Positions 9,801 through 19,426 are shown, counted from the stretch's first letter. The stretch: 64,000 bases of DNA from Croceivirga sp038750505 (GCA_038750505.1 JBCDHD010000005.1:248001-312000), one strand, 5' to 3'. Notes: a model not told the origin generated them from the sequence alone. Translations and numbers: made by a program.

Positions 9801-12800
9801 GCCGCTACTTCGTATACCATTTACCTAAATGGTACACCTGTAGCCGGACATACTGCTATTCCATTACCTTCGGATCCTTTTAATTATGTAGTACCACTTG
9901 GTTCAGATGGGGAATACACGGTAGAAGTAACCGATAATAATGGTTGTACTAACACCTCTCCGCCGCTAACGTTTACCCCTCCGGCAAATATTGTAGCCAC
10001 AGCCAACGATGTTGGGCCAAGCTGCGGTGACCTCAGTAGTGGATATGTAGAGATCATTCCTGATGTGTCCCAGGGAACCCCTCCCTTTGAGGTGGCTTTT
10101 GCCCCGGGAACCGGCGTACTACAGGACGACCCTTTTGATCCTGATCCCAATGTGGTAAACACCTACACCTATACCTCACAAACCATTTATTCCGGACTTC
10201 CGGCGGGCACTTATGAATATATTGTTAAGGATGCAAGAAATTGTACTACCGGAGTACAGCAGGTTACCATAAACCCGGATACCACAAATCCTCCCGATGC
10301 TACTGTGGCACCGGTTGATGCCACCTGTAGTGGAAGTATTGTCTCCGGAGGTATCGAAATTACGGCGATCGCAGATGGAGTGCCGGACTTTACCATTATC
10401 ATAGAAGATAATTTTGGCAATGAATTTGTTCGACAGGAAAATGTTACCCTTGCTGATCTTCCTCTAACCATTACAAATCCTTTGCTTATTGAAGGGAACT
10501 ACACCGTTATTACTTTAGATTCCAGAGGATGTATAGATCAGGATTTGGTAAGTATCAATTCTTCGGATTTGGCTATTGTCCCGGATTTTGATGTTCCGGA
10601 TACTTGTGCTCCCGGAATTCTGCCGCAGTGTGTTGATATCGTCGGTGGAGTAGGACCGTTTGATATTCGTTTGGTGACCGATCCACCTTCTCCATATATT
10701 GATCTGGCGCCAGGCGTGCGAAGGTATTGCTTTCCTGATTTAGTTCCTGGAGCGGCATATACTGTGGAAGTACTTGACGAAGGCACGGGTTGTGTCTATT
10801 TTGAAACCGTTACTGTCCCTGAGGAAACTACTCCTGTGGATGTAGCTTTAGCCATAGACAATGGCAATTGTAATGGCGAAGATGTGGAATTGGAATATAC
10901 CATTTCCGGTGCTGTAGGACCTTTTGAAATTGTAATACGTAATCTGGATACCGGAGCAATAGTAACCGATGTTACCACTTCGGCTGTTAACGATACCTTT
11001 TTAGTACCTCAGGGACCTTATAGCATCTCAGTGATCGATACCAGCACGGATTGTACCGGTGGTGATACGATAGAAGCAACACTTGATATCCCAAGGGTAG
11101 ATGTCATTGATAACCAAAATGCGAATTGCAACGAATTGGGTCAGCTTACCGTTCGTGGTAGTGGAGGCACACCGTTCCCACCAACCGGACCTGGATCACT
11201 TCCGGATGGTTCGCCCTATGAGTATGCCTTTGTGGATGGGGGTACCACTCCAGTAGCAGGAGATTATACAACAGCTACCACCGTGGCTTTACCCGGAACA
11301 TTGGCCCCAGGAAGTCCGTATGATATTTGGGTGAGAGATTCCCGAGGCTGTGAGTTTATGACCTCGGCAACCATTGTTCAACTGGATCCTGATCTCCCTT
11401 TACCCGCTATTACGGTGAACAATCAGTGCGATGTTACTCCGCCAGCAGGTGGTTTTCAGATCGATCTTGAAATGCCAGGGAATGTGGATAATCCTACCTT
11501 TACCTTAGGTGGACAAACCCAAACACCCGCGTATACTCCAGGTACTGCCACAGTAGCCACGTTTAATGTACCCAGTGTAGGGGTCTATGATGTGTATGTT
11601 ATTGATGCCAATGGTTGTGATGTCACTACCACTGCAGAGGTATTTCAACTACTATCCGCCTCAGGAGGTTTTGCCCCACAACCTACCTGTACCGATGCCG
11701 ATGGTACCATTACCATTACGGCCAATGGCGGTAGTGGAGACTTTACCTACCGTTTAACAGGGACCGATCTGAATTCTAATCCAGTGGATATTACCGATCC
11801 CAATTCCGATGGAATATTTGAAAACATAGCTGCCGGTACCTATCAGGTAGTGGTGACGGATAACTTAGTAACGGATGGGGTTACTAATTGTACCACAACA
11901 GTAAACAATATTATTAGTGCTCCTCCGGTACTTCCGGTAATTGCAGATACAGGAGCGACAAACGTAAGTTGTAATGCAGCAGGGGACGGAAGTATTAATG
12001 CCGTTCTAAGTCCTGGAACCGATAGCGATGGTATAGACGAATACCGCCTTTTTGCTACCACTTTACCGCTTACCGGTTCAGAGACCCCGATAGCCACGAA
12101 TAGTTCAGGGTCATTCGATAATCTGGGTCCTAATACCTATGTAATACAGGTCATTACGGATAAAGGATGTACTGATGAAGAAGAAGTGACGATTACCGAG
12201 CCTCCGGTTTTCGAAATAACCTCAAGCGATGCCAATCTTACTTGCGAAAATGGTAGCAATCGCTTTAGTACGGCAACCATTTCCGCACAAATTGTAACTG
12301 CAGGAAACGGGGCTCCTTACGGGTACCGTTTGGATCCCAATGATAGCTACCAAAGCAGCCCTGATTTTGATATAGTAGACAATGGTACGGATCAAACCAT
12401 TACGATCTACGCCATTGACAGCAACGGTTGTGAAGATAGTGTGACCATTACGGTTTTTGCACCCACAGATGTTGTTCCGAGCATAGCGCAAGTCAGTCCT
12501 TTGACCTGTGCTGCTGACGAAATTATCCAGATCACGGTGGCGGGAACAACTAATTTTACAGTAATTACTTCCGGTCCTTCCGGAGTTACCGTTGCGGATG
12601 TAACTACCAGCAGTGGGACTACTGCCAACGTGGCATTACCCGCTGTAGGAGACTATTTAATTGAAGTACAAGACAATAGTATTGATGGTTGTAGTTATCC
12701 ATTACCGGTGTATACAGTACATCCTCCTATTGACCCCGTGGTCACGATAACGGAAGCCAATCCGGTATTGTGTGCATCAGATACCAATGGGGCCTTGTTT

Positions 12801-15491
12801 ATCGAGGTAAGTCATTATAGCGGTGTGTACAACTACGAGGCATTTCTTTTGGATCAAAATGGGAATCGAATCGTCCCTGCCGAGGCCTCAGGAAGTTTTG
12901 ATACCGCTAATTTCCCCGATGTCAACGGGGATCCAGCTCGGATCACGGGATTATCCGGTGGAAATTACGAAGTAGATATCACCACCGCAGCGGATCCTCA
13001 GTGCCCTGGCACCAGTGATGTTGCTACGGTAAGAGCCCCAACACCTCTTGTACCGGACGCCTTTAAAGCAGGAGAGGTAGGCTGTAATGATCAGGGAGTT
13101 ATAGAGGCTACGGTTTCCGGAGGGTGGGATTACGCCCCCTATGAATATCGATTGCTTTTTGATGGCGATGGCGATACCACGTATGAGACCGAAGTACAGA
13201 CCTGGAGTACCGCAAACCGCTTTGAAAATCTGGTTGGAGGCCCATATCGCGTGGAATTCCGTGACGCTGAGGGATGTACAACATTTTTCGATGTTCCCCT
13301 TGATATCATTGATCCTATTTTAGCCGGTATCCGTGAACCTCAGGGATTGGTTTGTCCGGATGGTAATAATGCGGTGTTAGAAGCGTATGATATTACTACT
13401 GGGGATGCCGTAACGGCCATTGCCGGGGCCTCAGGAGGAGTTCCGGGAGCGGGATATAAATACCAACTGATTTACCTGGGTAGTAACAATATTACAGATG
13501 AACTATCGCGAAGCGGATTGCAGGATTCTCCAACCTTTACCGGGACAACCGGTGGATTTATAAGTGAAGGATGGTATGCCATTGAAGTATCTTCAGGATT
13601 TGGGTGTCTCGGTATTACGGTTCCTTATTATGTGGATCCGCCACCACCAATTATTCCTAATTTGGTTCAGGTACAAGCTCCTGGTTGCGGGGGAATGGGA
13701 CAAATGCGATTGACCATTGAAAATCCAGAGGTAGGTTTTGAATATGAATATCGATTGGCAGCTACTGCCGGAGGAAATGCTTCCGATCCATTTATTAGCA
13801 TGGAAGATGGTCTCGGTAATCCAGCCACCTCGGTTTTGATCACTGGAGGTCAGAATTTCTATCAGTACGAGGTACGCAAAATAAATGCTACAAATACCTG
13901 TGGGACAATTAATTCTAATGGTCTTACTTTAATCGATGCTCAGGATATTGATTTGGTGGTAAATCTACCTGATGATATTTCATGTTCCAGTGAGACGGAT
14001 GGCCGAATAGAATCCTTCTCGTCCGGGGGAGTAGGTGCAAATGTATATACGCTATATTTAGGGGATCCTGGGGATGCTTTTACTCCTTCAACTACTGCTA
14101 CGGTAATCCAATCAAACAGTTTTGGGACTTTTGAGGGTCTGGATGCTGCTGCGGACTATTATGTGGCGGTAATCAGTGGGTCTACCTGCCAGGATATTCA
14201 AGGACCTTTTGAAGTAGAACGACCTGAACCTATTCTTTTTAATGCCACGGCAACTCCTGTTGCTTGTCAGGGAGAGGAAAACGGAACCATCACCGTTGAA
14301 GTAATAAGTGGTGGAGAGGGGTTATTGCAATTTGCCATAGGACCTAATTTTAATGAATTTTTTAGTGATCCGGATAATCCCGGGATCTTCACCTTTGAGG
14401 ACCTGGAAGGCGATCCTAATGGCCGTTCCTATACCATTTTGATACAAGATTCTGAAGGCTGTTCGGAGACCGCAGAAGTCATGGTGTTTGAGCCGGATGA
14501 AATTGAAATAACAGAGGTTTCCACACCGGAGATTTGTCTCGGTTTTGCGGATGGAACTACACAACTGACCGTTACGGGAGGAACCCCTTTTACCGACACT
14601 CAGGGTATGGCCTACTACGAGGTAGCAGTGAACTCCTCTGATGATGCCGATTTTGCTAGAAATGACAGTCTTTTCTTTGAGAATTTGTTAGGGGGTGAGA
14701 GCTATGTATACTTTGTACGCGATGCGAACGGTTGTGTTTCGAACATCGTAGTGCCTATTGGCATTGGAGTTGATATCGCTGCAGAACCGATAGTAGAATA
14801 TGGTTGTGAAGGCATTTTCCCCTTCAACACCGTTCGTATAGACGCTCAGAATGGAACGTCGTTTTCGGATGTGTTATTTGCTTTAGATGTGGATGATATC
14901 AATGTAGCGACTACAGAACGGCAATGGGGCGATTTACCCGCTGGAGATCATACCGTATACCTATATCATGCCAATGGATGTACCACCTTTGTGGAGTTCA
15001 CTATAGACCCCTATGATCCCTTAGTACTGGAAGCTACCAAAACCGGACCAAACGAACTTACAGCTATTGCCACAGGAGGATTTGGGGATTATGAATATTT
15101 CTTTAATGGTGAGTCCTATGGTAGTAACAATGTATTTACCATAAACATGGATGCGGATATCGCTATTATGGTGCGGGACTCCGGAGGTTGTGTAGCCAAT
15201 ATTATCATGCCGTTTAATTTTGATGGGATGCCTGAATTTCCGGACTTCTTTACTCCTAACGGAGATAATATGAACGACTTTTGGTATCCGGAGAATAGCG
15301 AATTCTTCCCTGATATCGAAGTAAAGATCTATGATCGCTATGGTAGGGTAGTAGCTATTTTGGAAGAAGTAACGGGATGGGACGGTACCTATGAAGGGCA
15401 ACCTTTGCCAACAGGAGATTATTGGTATGTTGTAAATGCCAACGATAGGGAGAAACAGCAGTTTGTAGGACATTTTACACTTTATCGCTAA
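6831..15491 (+). CDS. Giant SprB-like repeat adhesin with T9SS type-B C-terminal domain
   Basis: 2,886 residues. A signal peptide (about residues 1-33) precedes a long array of beta-rich, cysteine-containing modules with recurring phrases such as 'GTYTVEVVDANNCTD', 'GNYTITVTDADTGC' and 'GTYDFTITDANGC'. These are SprB-type repeats of flavobacterial surface adhesins. The last ~85 residues form the gliding-motility-associated/type-B sorting domain: 'FFTPNGDNMNDFW', 'VKIYDRYGRVV', 'GWDGTYEG', 'LPTGDYWYVV'. The protein is therefore exported by Sec, then type IX secretion, and displayed on the cell surface. SprB itself drives gliding; many paralogs are uncharacterised adhesins. Unlike many such genes it has no SprF/PorP-like partner directly downstream. 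Confidence 0.93.
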   Translation: MPRKNTRRLLYAVLLVFTSIAVSSAVLRTNIKEVVATFDLFNTTSKVAAGEVVQNTAENNLVENSTAASPMFMTIIQGADEEVGCSNNGFTVARFNLCGDSDNRTISLSGGPYGSIQWQLLGGSCTPDVNEDCPNTTTSCYTTVSTSPTFNLDASTVPAGSGAEFRVVADGQQYFFKVKKSTITQTHVKRDYICGVDGRIQITNLSSAYEFSIDSGTGFGPWQASPIFEGLPPGTYIVKARLENTPNTCEYPYDPIVIEQLDISIDVEYTDAQCFGDTGSIEVTVNDVPGPYRYTLLDELGIPIEFTTFITANPYTFNAVGFGTYSVQVETQQCTGDIASGIPPPQQDVDISGNPIVIGDGIVPLSASTEVNESLSSEPGCGSPSVDIIVRTSGGTPPYTFSVSDGGTSGGSYTTQTTYAVSTAGTYDFTITDANGCLITASADVEELTPPNVTVSGVDGTCTNGGARLEFTVVDALGYNLSFRATPLEPWSTSTSISVPAGTYGNSNPSGAIQVLYEQGGFSCILELPLSPTPDITVTETGNINGADPTWIDLACDGTGGIDNGSITFPGTYSGAGGGPYEFSINGSDFFTQQVFNNLPAGTYTPVVRNASGCRRDFTPVTIADVDPPTDIDFVQSNTNCAANTSDVQLIPTSNNPIVRFEVLSPVPFDNGANDTFIGLTNNINHVFRITDDTGCIYEESFTPAVISSIRARVKSGGDLRVCPGIDDGEATFIVDGFANNYTYNINGGAESTPQNNAEVPLTGLAAGNYTITVTDADTGCQDDATVTIELPATPLNLSPDITDMSCANNNIGRVEANASGGYGSYRYELDWPATSGVGTQGPKSGEVFGNLTEPGQYTLRVIDAENCTFEMDFTLSPVDPPTIALGTVDYCYSPTNDGEITVSSTAGTAALATHEYRINGGTLQASPTFTGLVPGTYTVEVVDANNCTDQLQVTIPPQIQIDLDIVTEIPCGGNGEMQVNVSGGDITNLAATSYTIYLNGTPVAGHTAIPLPSDPFNYVVPLGSDGEYTVEVTDNNGCTNTSPPLTFTPPANIVATANDVGPSCGDLSSGYVEIIPDVSQGTPPFEVAFAPGTGVLQDDPFDPDPNVVNTYTYTSQTIYSGLPAGTYEYIVKDARNCTTGVQQVTINPDTTNPPDATVAPVDATCSGSIVSGGIEITAIADGVPDFTIIIEDNFGNEFVRQENVTLADLPLTITNPLLIEGNYTVITLDSRGCIDQDLVSINSSDLAIVPDFDVPDTCAPGILPQCVDIVGGVGPFDIRLVTDPPSPYIDLAPGVRRYCFPDLVPGAAYTVEVLDEGTGCVYFETVTVPEETTPVDVALAIDNGNCNGEDVELEYTISGAVGPFEIVIRNLDTGAIVTDVTTSAVNDTFLVPQGPYSISVIDTSTDCTGGDTIEATLDIPRVDVIDNQNANCNELGQLTVRGSGGTPFPPTGPGSLPDGSPYEYAFVDGGTTPVAGDYTTATTVALPGTLAPGSPYDIWVRDSRGCEFMTSATIVQLDPDLPLPAITVNNQCDVTPPAGGFQIDLEMPGNVDNPTFTLGGQTQTPAYTPGTATVATFNVPSVGVYDVYVIDANGCDVTTTAEVFQLLSASGGFAPQPTCTDADGTITITANGGSGDFTYRLTGTDLNSNPVDITDPNSDGIFENIAAGTYQVVVTDNLVTDGVTNCTTTVNNIISAPPVLPVIADTGATNVSCNAAGDGSINAVLSPGTDSDGIDEYRLFATTLPLTGSETPIATNSSGSFDNLGPNTYVIQVITDKGCTDEEEVTITEPPVFEITSSDANLTCENGSNRFSTATISAQIVTAGNGAPYGYRLDPNDSYQSSPDFDIVDNGTDQTITIYAIDSNGCEDSVTITVFAPTDVVPSIAQVSPLTCAADEIIQITVAGTTNFTVITSGPSGVTVADVTTSSGTTANVALPAVGDYLIEVQDNSIDGCSYPLPVYTVHPPIDPVVTITEANPVLCASDTNGALFIEVSHYSGVYNYEAFLLDQNGNRIVPAEASGSFDTANFPDVNGDPARITGLSGGNYEVDITTAADPQCPGTSDVATVRAPTPLVPDAFKAGEVGCNDQGVIEATVSGGWDYAPYEYRLLFDGDGDTTYETEVQTWSTANRFENLVGGPYRVEFRDAEGCTTFFDVPLDIIDPILAGIREPQGLVCPDGNNAVLEAYDITTGDAVTAIAGASGGVPGAGYKYQLIYLGSNNITDELSRSGLQDSPTFTGTTGGFISEGWYAIEVSSGFGCLGITVPYYVDPPPPIIPNLVQVQAPGCGGMGQMRLTIENPEVGFEYEYRLAATAGGNASDPFISMEDGLGNPATSVLITGGQNFYQYEVRKINATNTCGTINSNGLTLIDAQDIDLVVNLPDDISCSSETDGRIESFSSGGVGANVYTLYLGDPGDAFTPSTTATVIQSNSFGTFEGLDAAADYYVAVISGSTCQDIQGPFEVERPEPILFNATATPVACQGEENGTITVEVISGGEGLLQFAIGPNFNEFFSDPDNPGIFTFEDLEGDPNGRSYTILIQDSEGCSETAEVMVFEPDEIEITEVSTPEICLGFADGTTQLTVTGGTPFTDTQGMAYYEVAVNSSDDADFARNDSLFFENLLGGESYVYFVRDANGCVSNIVVPIGIGVDIAAEPIVEYGCEGIFPFNTVRIDAQNGTSFSDVLFALDVDDINVATTERQWGDLPAGDHTVYLYHANGCTTFVEFTIDPYDPLVLEATKTGPNELTAIATGGFGDYEYFFNGESYGSNNVFTINMDADIAIMVRDSGGCVANIIMPFNFDGMPEFPDFFTPNGDNMNDFWYPENSEFFPDIEVKIYDRYGRVVAILEEVTGWDGTYEGQPLPTGDYWYVVNANDREKQQFVGHFTLYR

Positions 15492-15607
15492 ATGGTGGAA
15501 AAGCGTGCAGGAGGCCTTGCCATAAATATTTTGGGGATTTGTAAGGTTCGTCTTATTTTTTTTGTAAATTCAGCACCATTCAAAAAAACCGCTTAGCATA
15601 AAACTAC

Positions 15608-15907
15608 ATGGAAAACAGGCCCAAGTCGAAATTCTCCTCTTTTCTTTACAATGAGGACAATGAGTTAGATGCTGCTTCCCTGATCCGTTTAAATCTGTAT
15701 TTGAACACGACAGATAGGAATCTTAAGCCGTATCATATCGATTATAACATTTTGCTGTTGAGCTATCAACTGTGGAAAGGACAGGATTTAGAAGAATTTT
15801 GCGAAAAGCAAACACTCAGCTATTTTCTTTTCAATCCTCAAAATGACTCGGCAGAAGCTCGAGAGGCCCTATACATGGATATCAGAGAGTTTTTGATAGG
15901 AAAATAA
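15608..15907 (+). CDS. 99-residue hypothetical protein
   Basis: Charged, helical, no signal peptide or membrane segment, hence likely cytoplasmic. No family recognised. It follows the adhesin by 116 bases on the same strand, with no hairpin terminator seen between, so it could share the transcript. It is not a SprF-like outer membrane protein. Coding potential is supported by normal codon use and an uninterrupted frame. Confidence 0.55.
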   Translation: MENRPKSKFSSFLYNEDNELDAASLIRLNLYLNTTDRNLKPYHIDYNILLLSYQLWKGQDLEEFCEKQTLSYFLFNPQNDSAEAREALYMDIREFLIGK

Positions 15908-16225
15908 TCCTTCTTCTTACGCATTTTAGAATTGTAATTAATATGTATTTTTGCGAACCAAATTTCAAACTCGGTTGCAGCACTTTAGGCATGCCGTTTT
16001 GAATTTGGATATTTTTATTGAAATACGATGTGACGACGCCAGCGCGCCAGCTGGCCCCTCGTTGCAAAAGATCCACCGGATCTTTTGCAGTCACTCGGTC
16101 CGGGATGTGGCCCCTCGGCTTCGCTCGGGATAAACTCCGTCTGGTACCCAGACTGCTTAATGTAGTCGACGGCTTTGAATTTTGGGTATTGTTTATTGAT
16201 ATTTTAAACAGTGAAAACTGTTTTT
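15908..16225. repeat. REP-like palindromic region upstream of tRNA-Pro
   Basis: No credible gene. A perfect hairpin (two 11-base arms, GCAAAAGATCC and its complement, 3-base loop) lies at 16064-16088. TGGCCCCTCG occurs twice, at 16052-16061 and 16108-16117. CGGGATGTGGC at 16101-16111 repeats the first 11 bases of the tRNA, and GTCTGGTA, as in the tRNA D-arm, appears about 30 bases later. The GC-rich stretch with 'CTCGGCTTCGCTCGGG' resembles REP-type intergenic elements. An open minus-strand frame here runs antisense through the tRNA and is not a gene. Confidence 0.5.
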
Positions 16226-16299
16226 CGGGATGTGGCGCAGTCTGGTAGCGTACACGCATGGGGTGCGTGTGGTCGCTGGTTCGAATCCAGTCATCCCGA
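16226..16299 (+). tRNA. tRNA-Pro (anticodon GGG)
   Basis: A full cloverleaf folds by hand: acceptor CGGGATG paired with CATCCCG, D-loop with TCTGGTA, anticodon stem CACGC/GCGTG around loop ATGGGGT (anticodon GGG), T-loop TTCGAAT. The discriminator is A16299. The CCA end is not encoded (CGA follows). It reads proline codons CCC and CCU. A hairpin terminator follows at 16324. Bases 16288-16300 are repeated exactly at 20213-20225. Confidence 0.95.
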
Positions 16300-16300
16300 C
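16288..16300. repeat. tRNA 3'-end direct repeat, copy 1 (putative att site)
   Basis: CAGTCATCCCGAC at the 3' end of tRNA-Pro. An identical 13-base copy is at 20213-20225. tRNA 3' ends are common integration sites, and an integrating element usually leaves such a repeat at its far end. Confidence 0.45.
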
Positions 16301-16323
16301 GAACCACTTTTCTGTGGATATCA

Positions 16324-16365
16324 AAGCACTGTCAACTAACGGATTGACAGTGCTTTTCATTTTTA
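16324..16365 (+). terminator. Rho-independent terminator after tRNA-Pro
   Basis: Perfect 12-base stem, AAGCACTGTCAA with its complement TTGACAGTGCTT, 8-base loop, followed by T-rich sequence (TT, CA, TTTTTATT). Confidence 0.8.
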
Positions 16366-16580
16366 TTGCATTCATCTGATATCATCTAAAATCATATAAA
16401 AGGTGTAGCGTTCGGTGAATGAATTGGTACGTTCCTTGTGCATAATTTTGATAGCATATGATTCTTCAATTGGAAAGAAACCAGTTTGAAATTAAACTTC
16501 ACCAGGTTATGTCCATAACAAAACCTTCTAGTTTTGCCCTTAAATAACTAATAGATAGCGGTTAAAATGTGTAAAAAAAA

Positions 16581-17339
16581 TTAAATGAGCTTATTAACGG
16601 TAACGTAAGATATCGCTTCACTTATATTAGCTACATCTAATTTTTCGAATAATTTCCTTCTGTGAAATTTCACAGTATCCGGAGAAACAAATATGTTATG
16701 GGCAATTTCATTGATTGAATACCCGCGAATGGAGTATTGTACTATTTCCTTTTCTCTTTCGGAAAGCTCAATCTTCTGATGGGTTCTCCAACAGTCGTCT
16801 CTTGAATTATATTCGTAAGACTCTTCACCATTTTTGTAGATAGTTATGTTTCCAGAGCTTTGTTGTGAAGAAAGAGAAACAATACAAATTGCCTTCCAAA
16901 TCTTCCCTTTTTCAGTTAAGAACAAAGGGGTTAGCTTTTGATTTATTAAAACCACTTTCCCTTCTTCGTTTTTTAAATGAAAATCATAGGATATTGTATG
17001 TTTTTTTCGCTCTTCCAATGGTAATCCCTCGTAAAAGTCAAAACCTATGGTGTTTATTTTTAAAAGTAACTGCAAATCTTCTTTAGGTACATATTTAAAG
17101 TAAAAATCATATCCCATCTCTTGTACCTCTTTTGCCGAAAGTCCACACAGAAACAATGGGTTTTCAGAAACATATTCAAATCCTTTTTTATGGTAATCGA
17201 TAACGTAAATACTTCTATATGTGGTCCTTGCAAAAGCTTCAATTACCTCGAGATAGTTTGAGGTTTGTGCATTGTCAAAGGTTGTCAACGCTTGAACTGT
17301 GTTCTTAACAGTGAAAAAGGCATTACTGTTTTTCATCAA
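16581..17339 (-). CDS. LuxR-type HTH regulator with PAS-like sensor
   Basis: 252 residues. The first ~170 residues look like a PAS-type sensor ('SIYVIDYHKKGFEYVSEN', 'EGKVVLINQKLTPLF'). The C-terminus is a LuxR/GerE helix-turn-helix: 'LSEREKEIVQYSIRGYSI', then 'IAHNIFVSPDTVKFHRRK' and 'LFEKLDVANISEAI'. No phosphoacceptor receiver domain is seen. It is a cytoplasmic DNA-binding regulator, divergent from the serine hydrolase at 17697 and 357 bases from it, so it may control that gene. A second ATG directly follows the first; either may be used. The region is notably AT-rich. Confidence 0.85.
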   Translation of the reverse strand: MMKNSNAFFTVKNTVQALTTFDNAQTSNYLEVIEAFARTTYRSIYVIDYHKKGFEYVSENPLFLCGLSAKEVQEMGYDFYFKYVPKEDLQLLLKINTIGFDFYEGLPLEERKKHTISYDFHLKNEEGKVVLINQKLTPLFLTEKGKIWKAICIVSLSSQQSSGNITIYKNGEESYEYNSRDDCWRTHQKIELSEREKEIVQYSIRGYSINEIAHNIFVSPDTVKFHRRKLFEKLDVANISEAISYVTVNKLI

Positions 17340-17696
17340 AAATCTGAAAACTTTAAAATCAACTAGAAGTATTAAAAACTACTCTTAAGTGTAACTACTA
17401 GTCAAATTACTAAATTTAAATTTATCCAGATTATTAATTTAATGAACACATGCGTTTCTATTTACCAGCAATGTATACCAAAATAAAACCTAATTAATAC
17501 GATAGGATTTTTACCATTTACGGTCCTCTGGATTTTCTAGCATAAACTGAATTTTCATATACCCTGTATATGACAACAAAAATGGGAAAGAAGTTTAAGC
17601 TGATACTTAAGACCGAATATGTCCTAAAGGTAATCTTTGATAGAACCAACAAATACTAACTAAAAAACTTACTAGTCATATAAAGAGACAAAATCA
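17340..17696. other. Intergenic region between divergent LuxR and serine hydrolase genes
   Basis: 357 AT-rich bases that must hold both divergent promoters. No full TAnnTTTG box, clear palindrome or open frame was recognised. Confidence 0.4.
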
Positions 17697-19190
17697 ATGA
17701 GATTCCATATTGGATTATTCACTACACTATTAATTGTTTTTAGTGGCTGTAATCATAATCAAAAAGTTACAGAAAGTGATGAGGTGAAACAATACAAAAA
17801 GTTTATTTCAGAGATGAATGCAAGGGGCTTCAATACAGGAAGCATTTTGGTGTATAAAAATGGGAAAGTGATTTTTGAAAGTGCTGATGGTTTACGAAGA
17901 ATTAACCCAAATGATTCCTTAACCTTAGACTCTCAGTTTCGTATAGCTTCTGTTAGCAAGCAATTCACAGGAGTTGCGATTATGAAGCTGAAACAAGCGG
18001 GGAAATTAAATTATGACCAAAAAGTAAAGACTATTTTATCCGATTTCCCCTACAACAATATAACCATCAGGCATTTGCTACATCATACTTCGGGGCTTGG
18101 TGATGATGAAGAGCTAATTGATGAATACTTTATTCCCCAAGATTCCACTAAAAAAGTCATAATCGGAAATAAAGTGATTTTAGAAGTGCTCTACAGGGTA
18201 AAACCTGAATTGGATTTTCAGCCTGGAGAAGATTGGCAATACAGCAATATGGGTTATACTGTTTTAGCTTCTATCGTAGAAAAGGTTTCAAAACAACACT
18301 TTAGGGATTTTTTAAAGGAGCAGATTTTTGACCCATTAGAAATGAATAATTCTTCGCTTTACAAATACCAAGAAGCGGAAGACCCAAGGATGCCCAATCG
18401 TGTTTTTGGATACAATAAAGCAATCAATCAACAAGATCTTATTTTAGACGATTATCACCTAATCAACGACGTGAGAGGAAGTGGAGGAGTTTATACTACA
18501 TTAGGTGATTTATTTAAATGGAATATGGCTTTGGTCAATTATAAAGTTCTCCCTAAAGCGTATATGGATGAGGCTTGGTCTTGGGGAATACTTAATAATG
18601 GAGAAAAAGTCAGGTATGGTTTTGGTTGGAAATTTCCTAAAGACAAAAGCAAAACCAAAACTATTTATCACGCTGACGGATGGGTAGGCTTTGGAACATT
18701 TGTATATAACGATATAGAAACGAAAAGCGGCTATGTGGTATTAACCAATGATAGTTGGGAATCCTTTGAGTCGATTACGGATGCCATTGATAGCATTCGG
18801 GTTGGAGCACCTTATATTCTACAAAAGAAATCTATGGGCAGGGAGTTATTAAAATATTTATTCTCTGACAATATAGATGCGGCCATCAGCTTTTATCAAA
18901 ATAACAAAACCGATACTGATTTGTATAGCACCAATGTTTATGAAATACAAAATGCCGGTTATGAATTGATGCACAATAATTATCTAGAAGAAGCACTACA
19001 AATATTTCAATTAAGTATTAAAGAGTATCCTAATTTACCAAATACTTACGCTGCTTATGCTGATGGATTATTAAGTAAAGGAGATACTTTGAAAGCACTC
19101 GAATATTATAAAGCATCTTTAAAAATAGACAGCACATTTAATTATTCCAAGAATAGAATTCAAGTTTTGGGAAATCAGGAAGGGATGTAG
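17697..19190 (+). CDS. Serine hydrolase (beta-lactamase class C-like) with C-terminal TPR, lipoprotein
   Basis: 497 residues. Lipoprotein signal 'LLIVFSGCNH' (Cys18). Catalytic motifs of the S12/class C fold: S85-V-S-K88, 'QYSNMGY' as the YxN element, and 'YHADGWVG' as the third (HxG) motif. After about residue 400 come two helical repeats of TPR type ('GYELMHNNYLEEALQIFQLS', 'YADGLLSKGDTLKALEYYK'). Members hydrolyse peptides, esters or D-amino-acid amides in the periplasm; the substrate is unknown. It is one of six such genes in the window. Divergent from the LuxR regulator. G+C is low: a 60-base sample at 18001 has 17 G/C. Confidence 0.88.
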   Translation: MRFHIGLFTTLLIVFSGCNHNQKVTESDEVKQYKKFISEMNARGFNTGSILVYKNGKVIFESADGLRRINPNDSLTLDSQFRIASVSKQFTGVAIMKLKQAGKLNYDQKVKTILSDFPYNNITIRHLLHHTSGLGDDEELIDEYFIPQDSTKKVIIGNKVILEVLYRVKPELDFQPGEDWQYSNMGYTVLASIVEKVSKQHFRDFLKEQIFDPLEMNNSSLYKYQEAEDPRMPNRVFGYNKAINQQDLILDDYHLINDVRGSGGVYTTLGDLFKWNMALVNYKVLPKAYMDEAWSWGILNNGEKVRYGFGWKFPKDKSKTKTIYHADGWVGFGTFVYNDIETKSGYVVLTNDSWESFESITDAIDSIRVGAPYILQKKSMGRELLKYLFSDNIDAAISFYQNNKTDTDLYSTNVYEIQNAGYELMHNNYLEEALQIFQLSIKEYPNLPNTYAAYADGLLSKGDTLKALEYYKASLKIDSTFNYSKNRIQVLGNQEGM

Positions 19191-19426
19191 TAAAGTAAAA
19201 ACGTTTTACGACAATGGGTATAAAAAGTAGCAGTTTAAGTGATAAGATGAAAGTATAAACATAAAACATAGTGCAATGCAAAACCGAGAGAATTGTAAGT
19301 ATAAATCGGCCCCTACTGGTATAAAATACTGTTGCAAAATACCTCTGCCAACGTCAAAAAAGCTGTAACCAATACTAAATTAATTCATTCCAAAAGCAAA
19401 CAAAATCAACGTAAAAATTTATTCTA

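Noticed and set aside
15021..15473. Minus-strand frame of 150 codons inside the adhesin
   Set aside because: Lies opposite the conserved C-terminal sorting domain and has no protein features; a shadow frame.
6831..15491. Adhesin repeats as a possible CRISPR or DNA-level tandem array
   Set aside because: The repetition is at protein level and degenerate; there are no identical DNA repeats with unique spacers.
15882..16307. Minus-strand frame of 141 codons
   Set aside because: It runs antisense through tRNA-Pro and through REP-like DNA; such frames are well-known artefacts.
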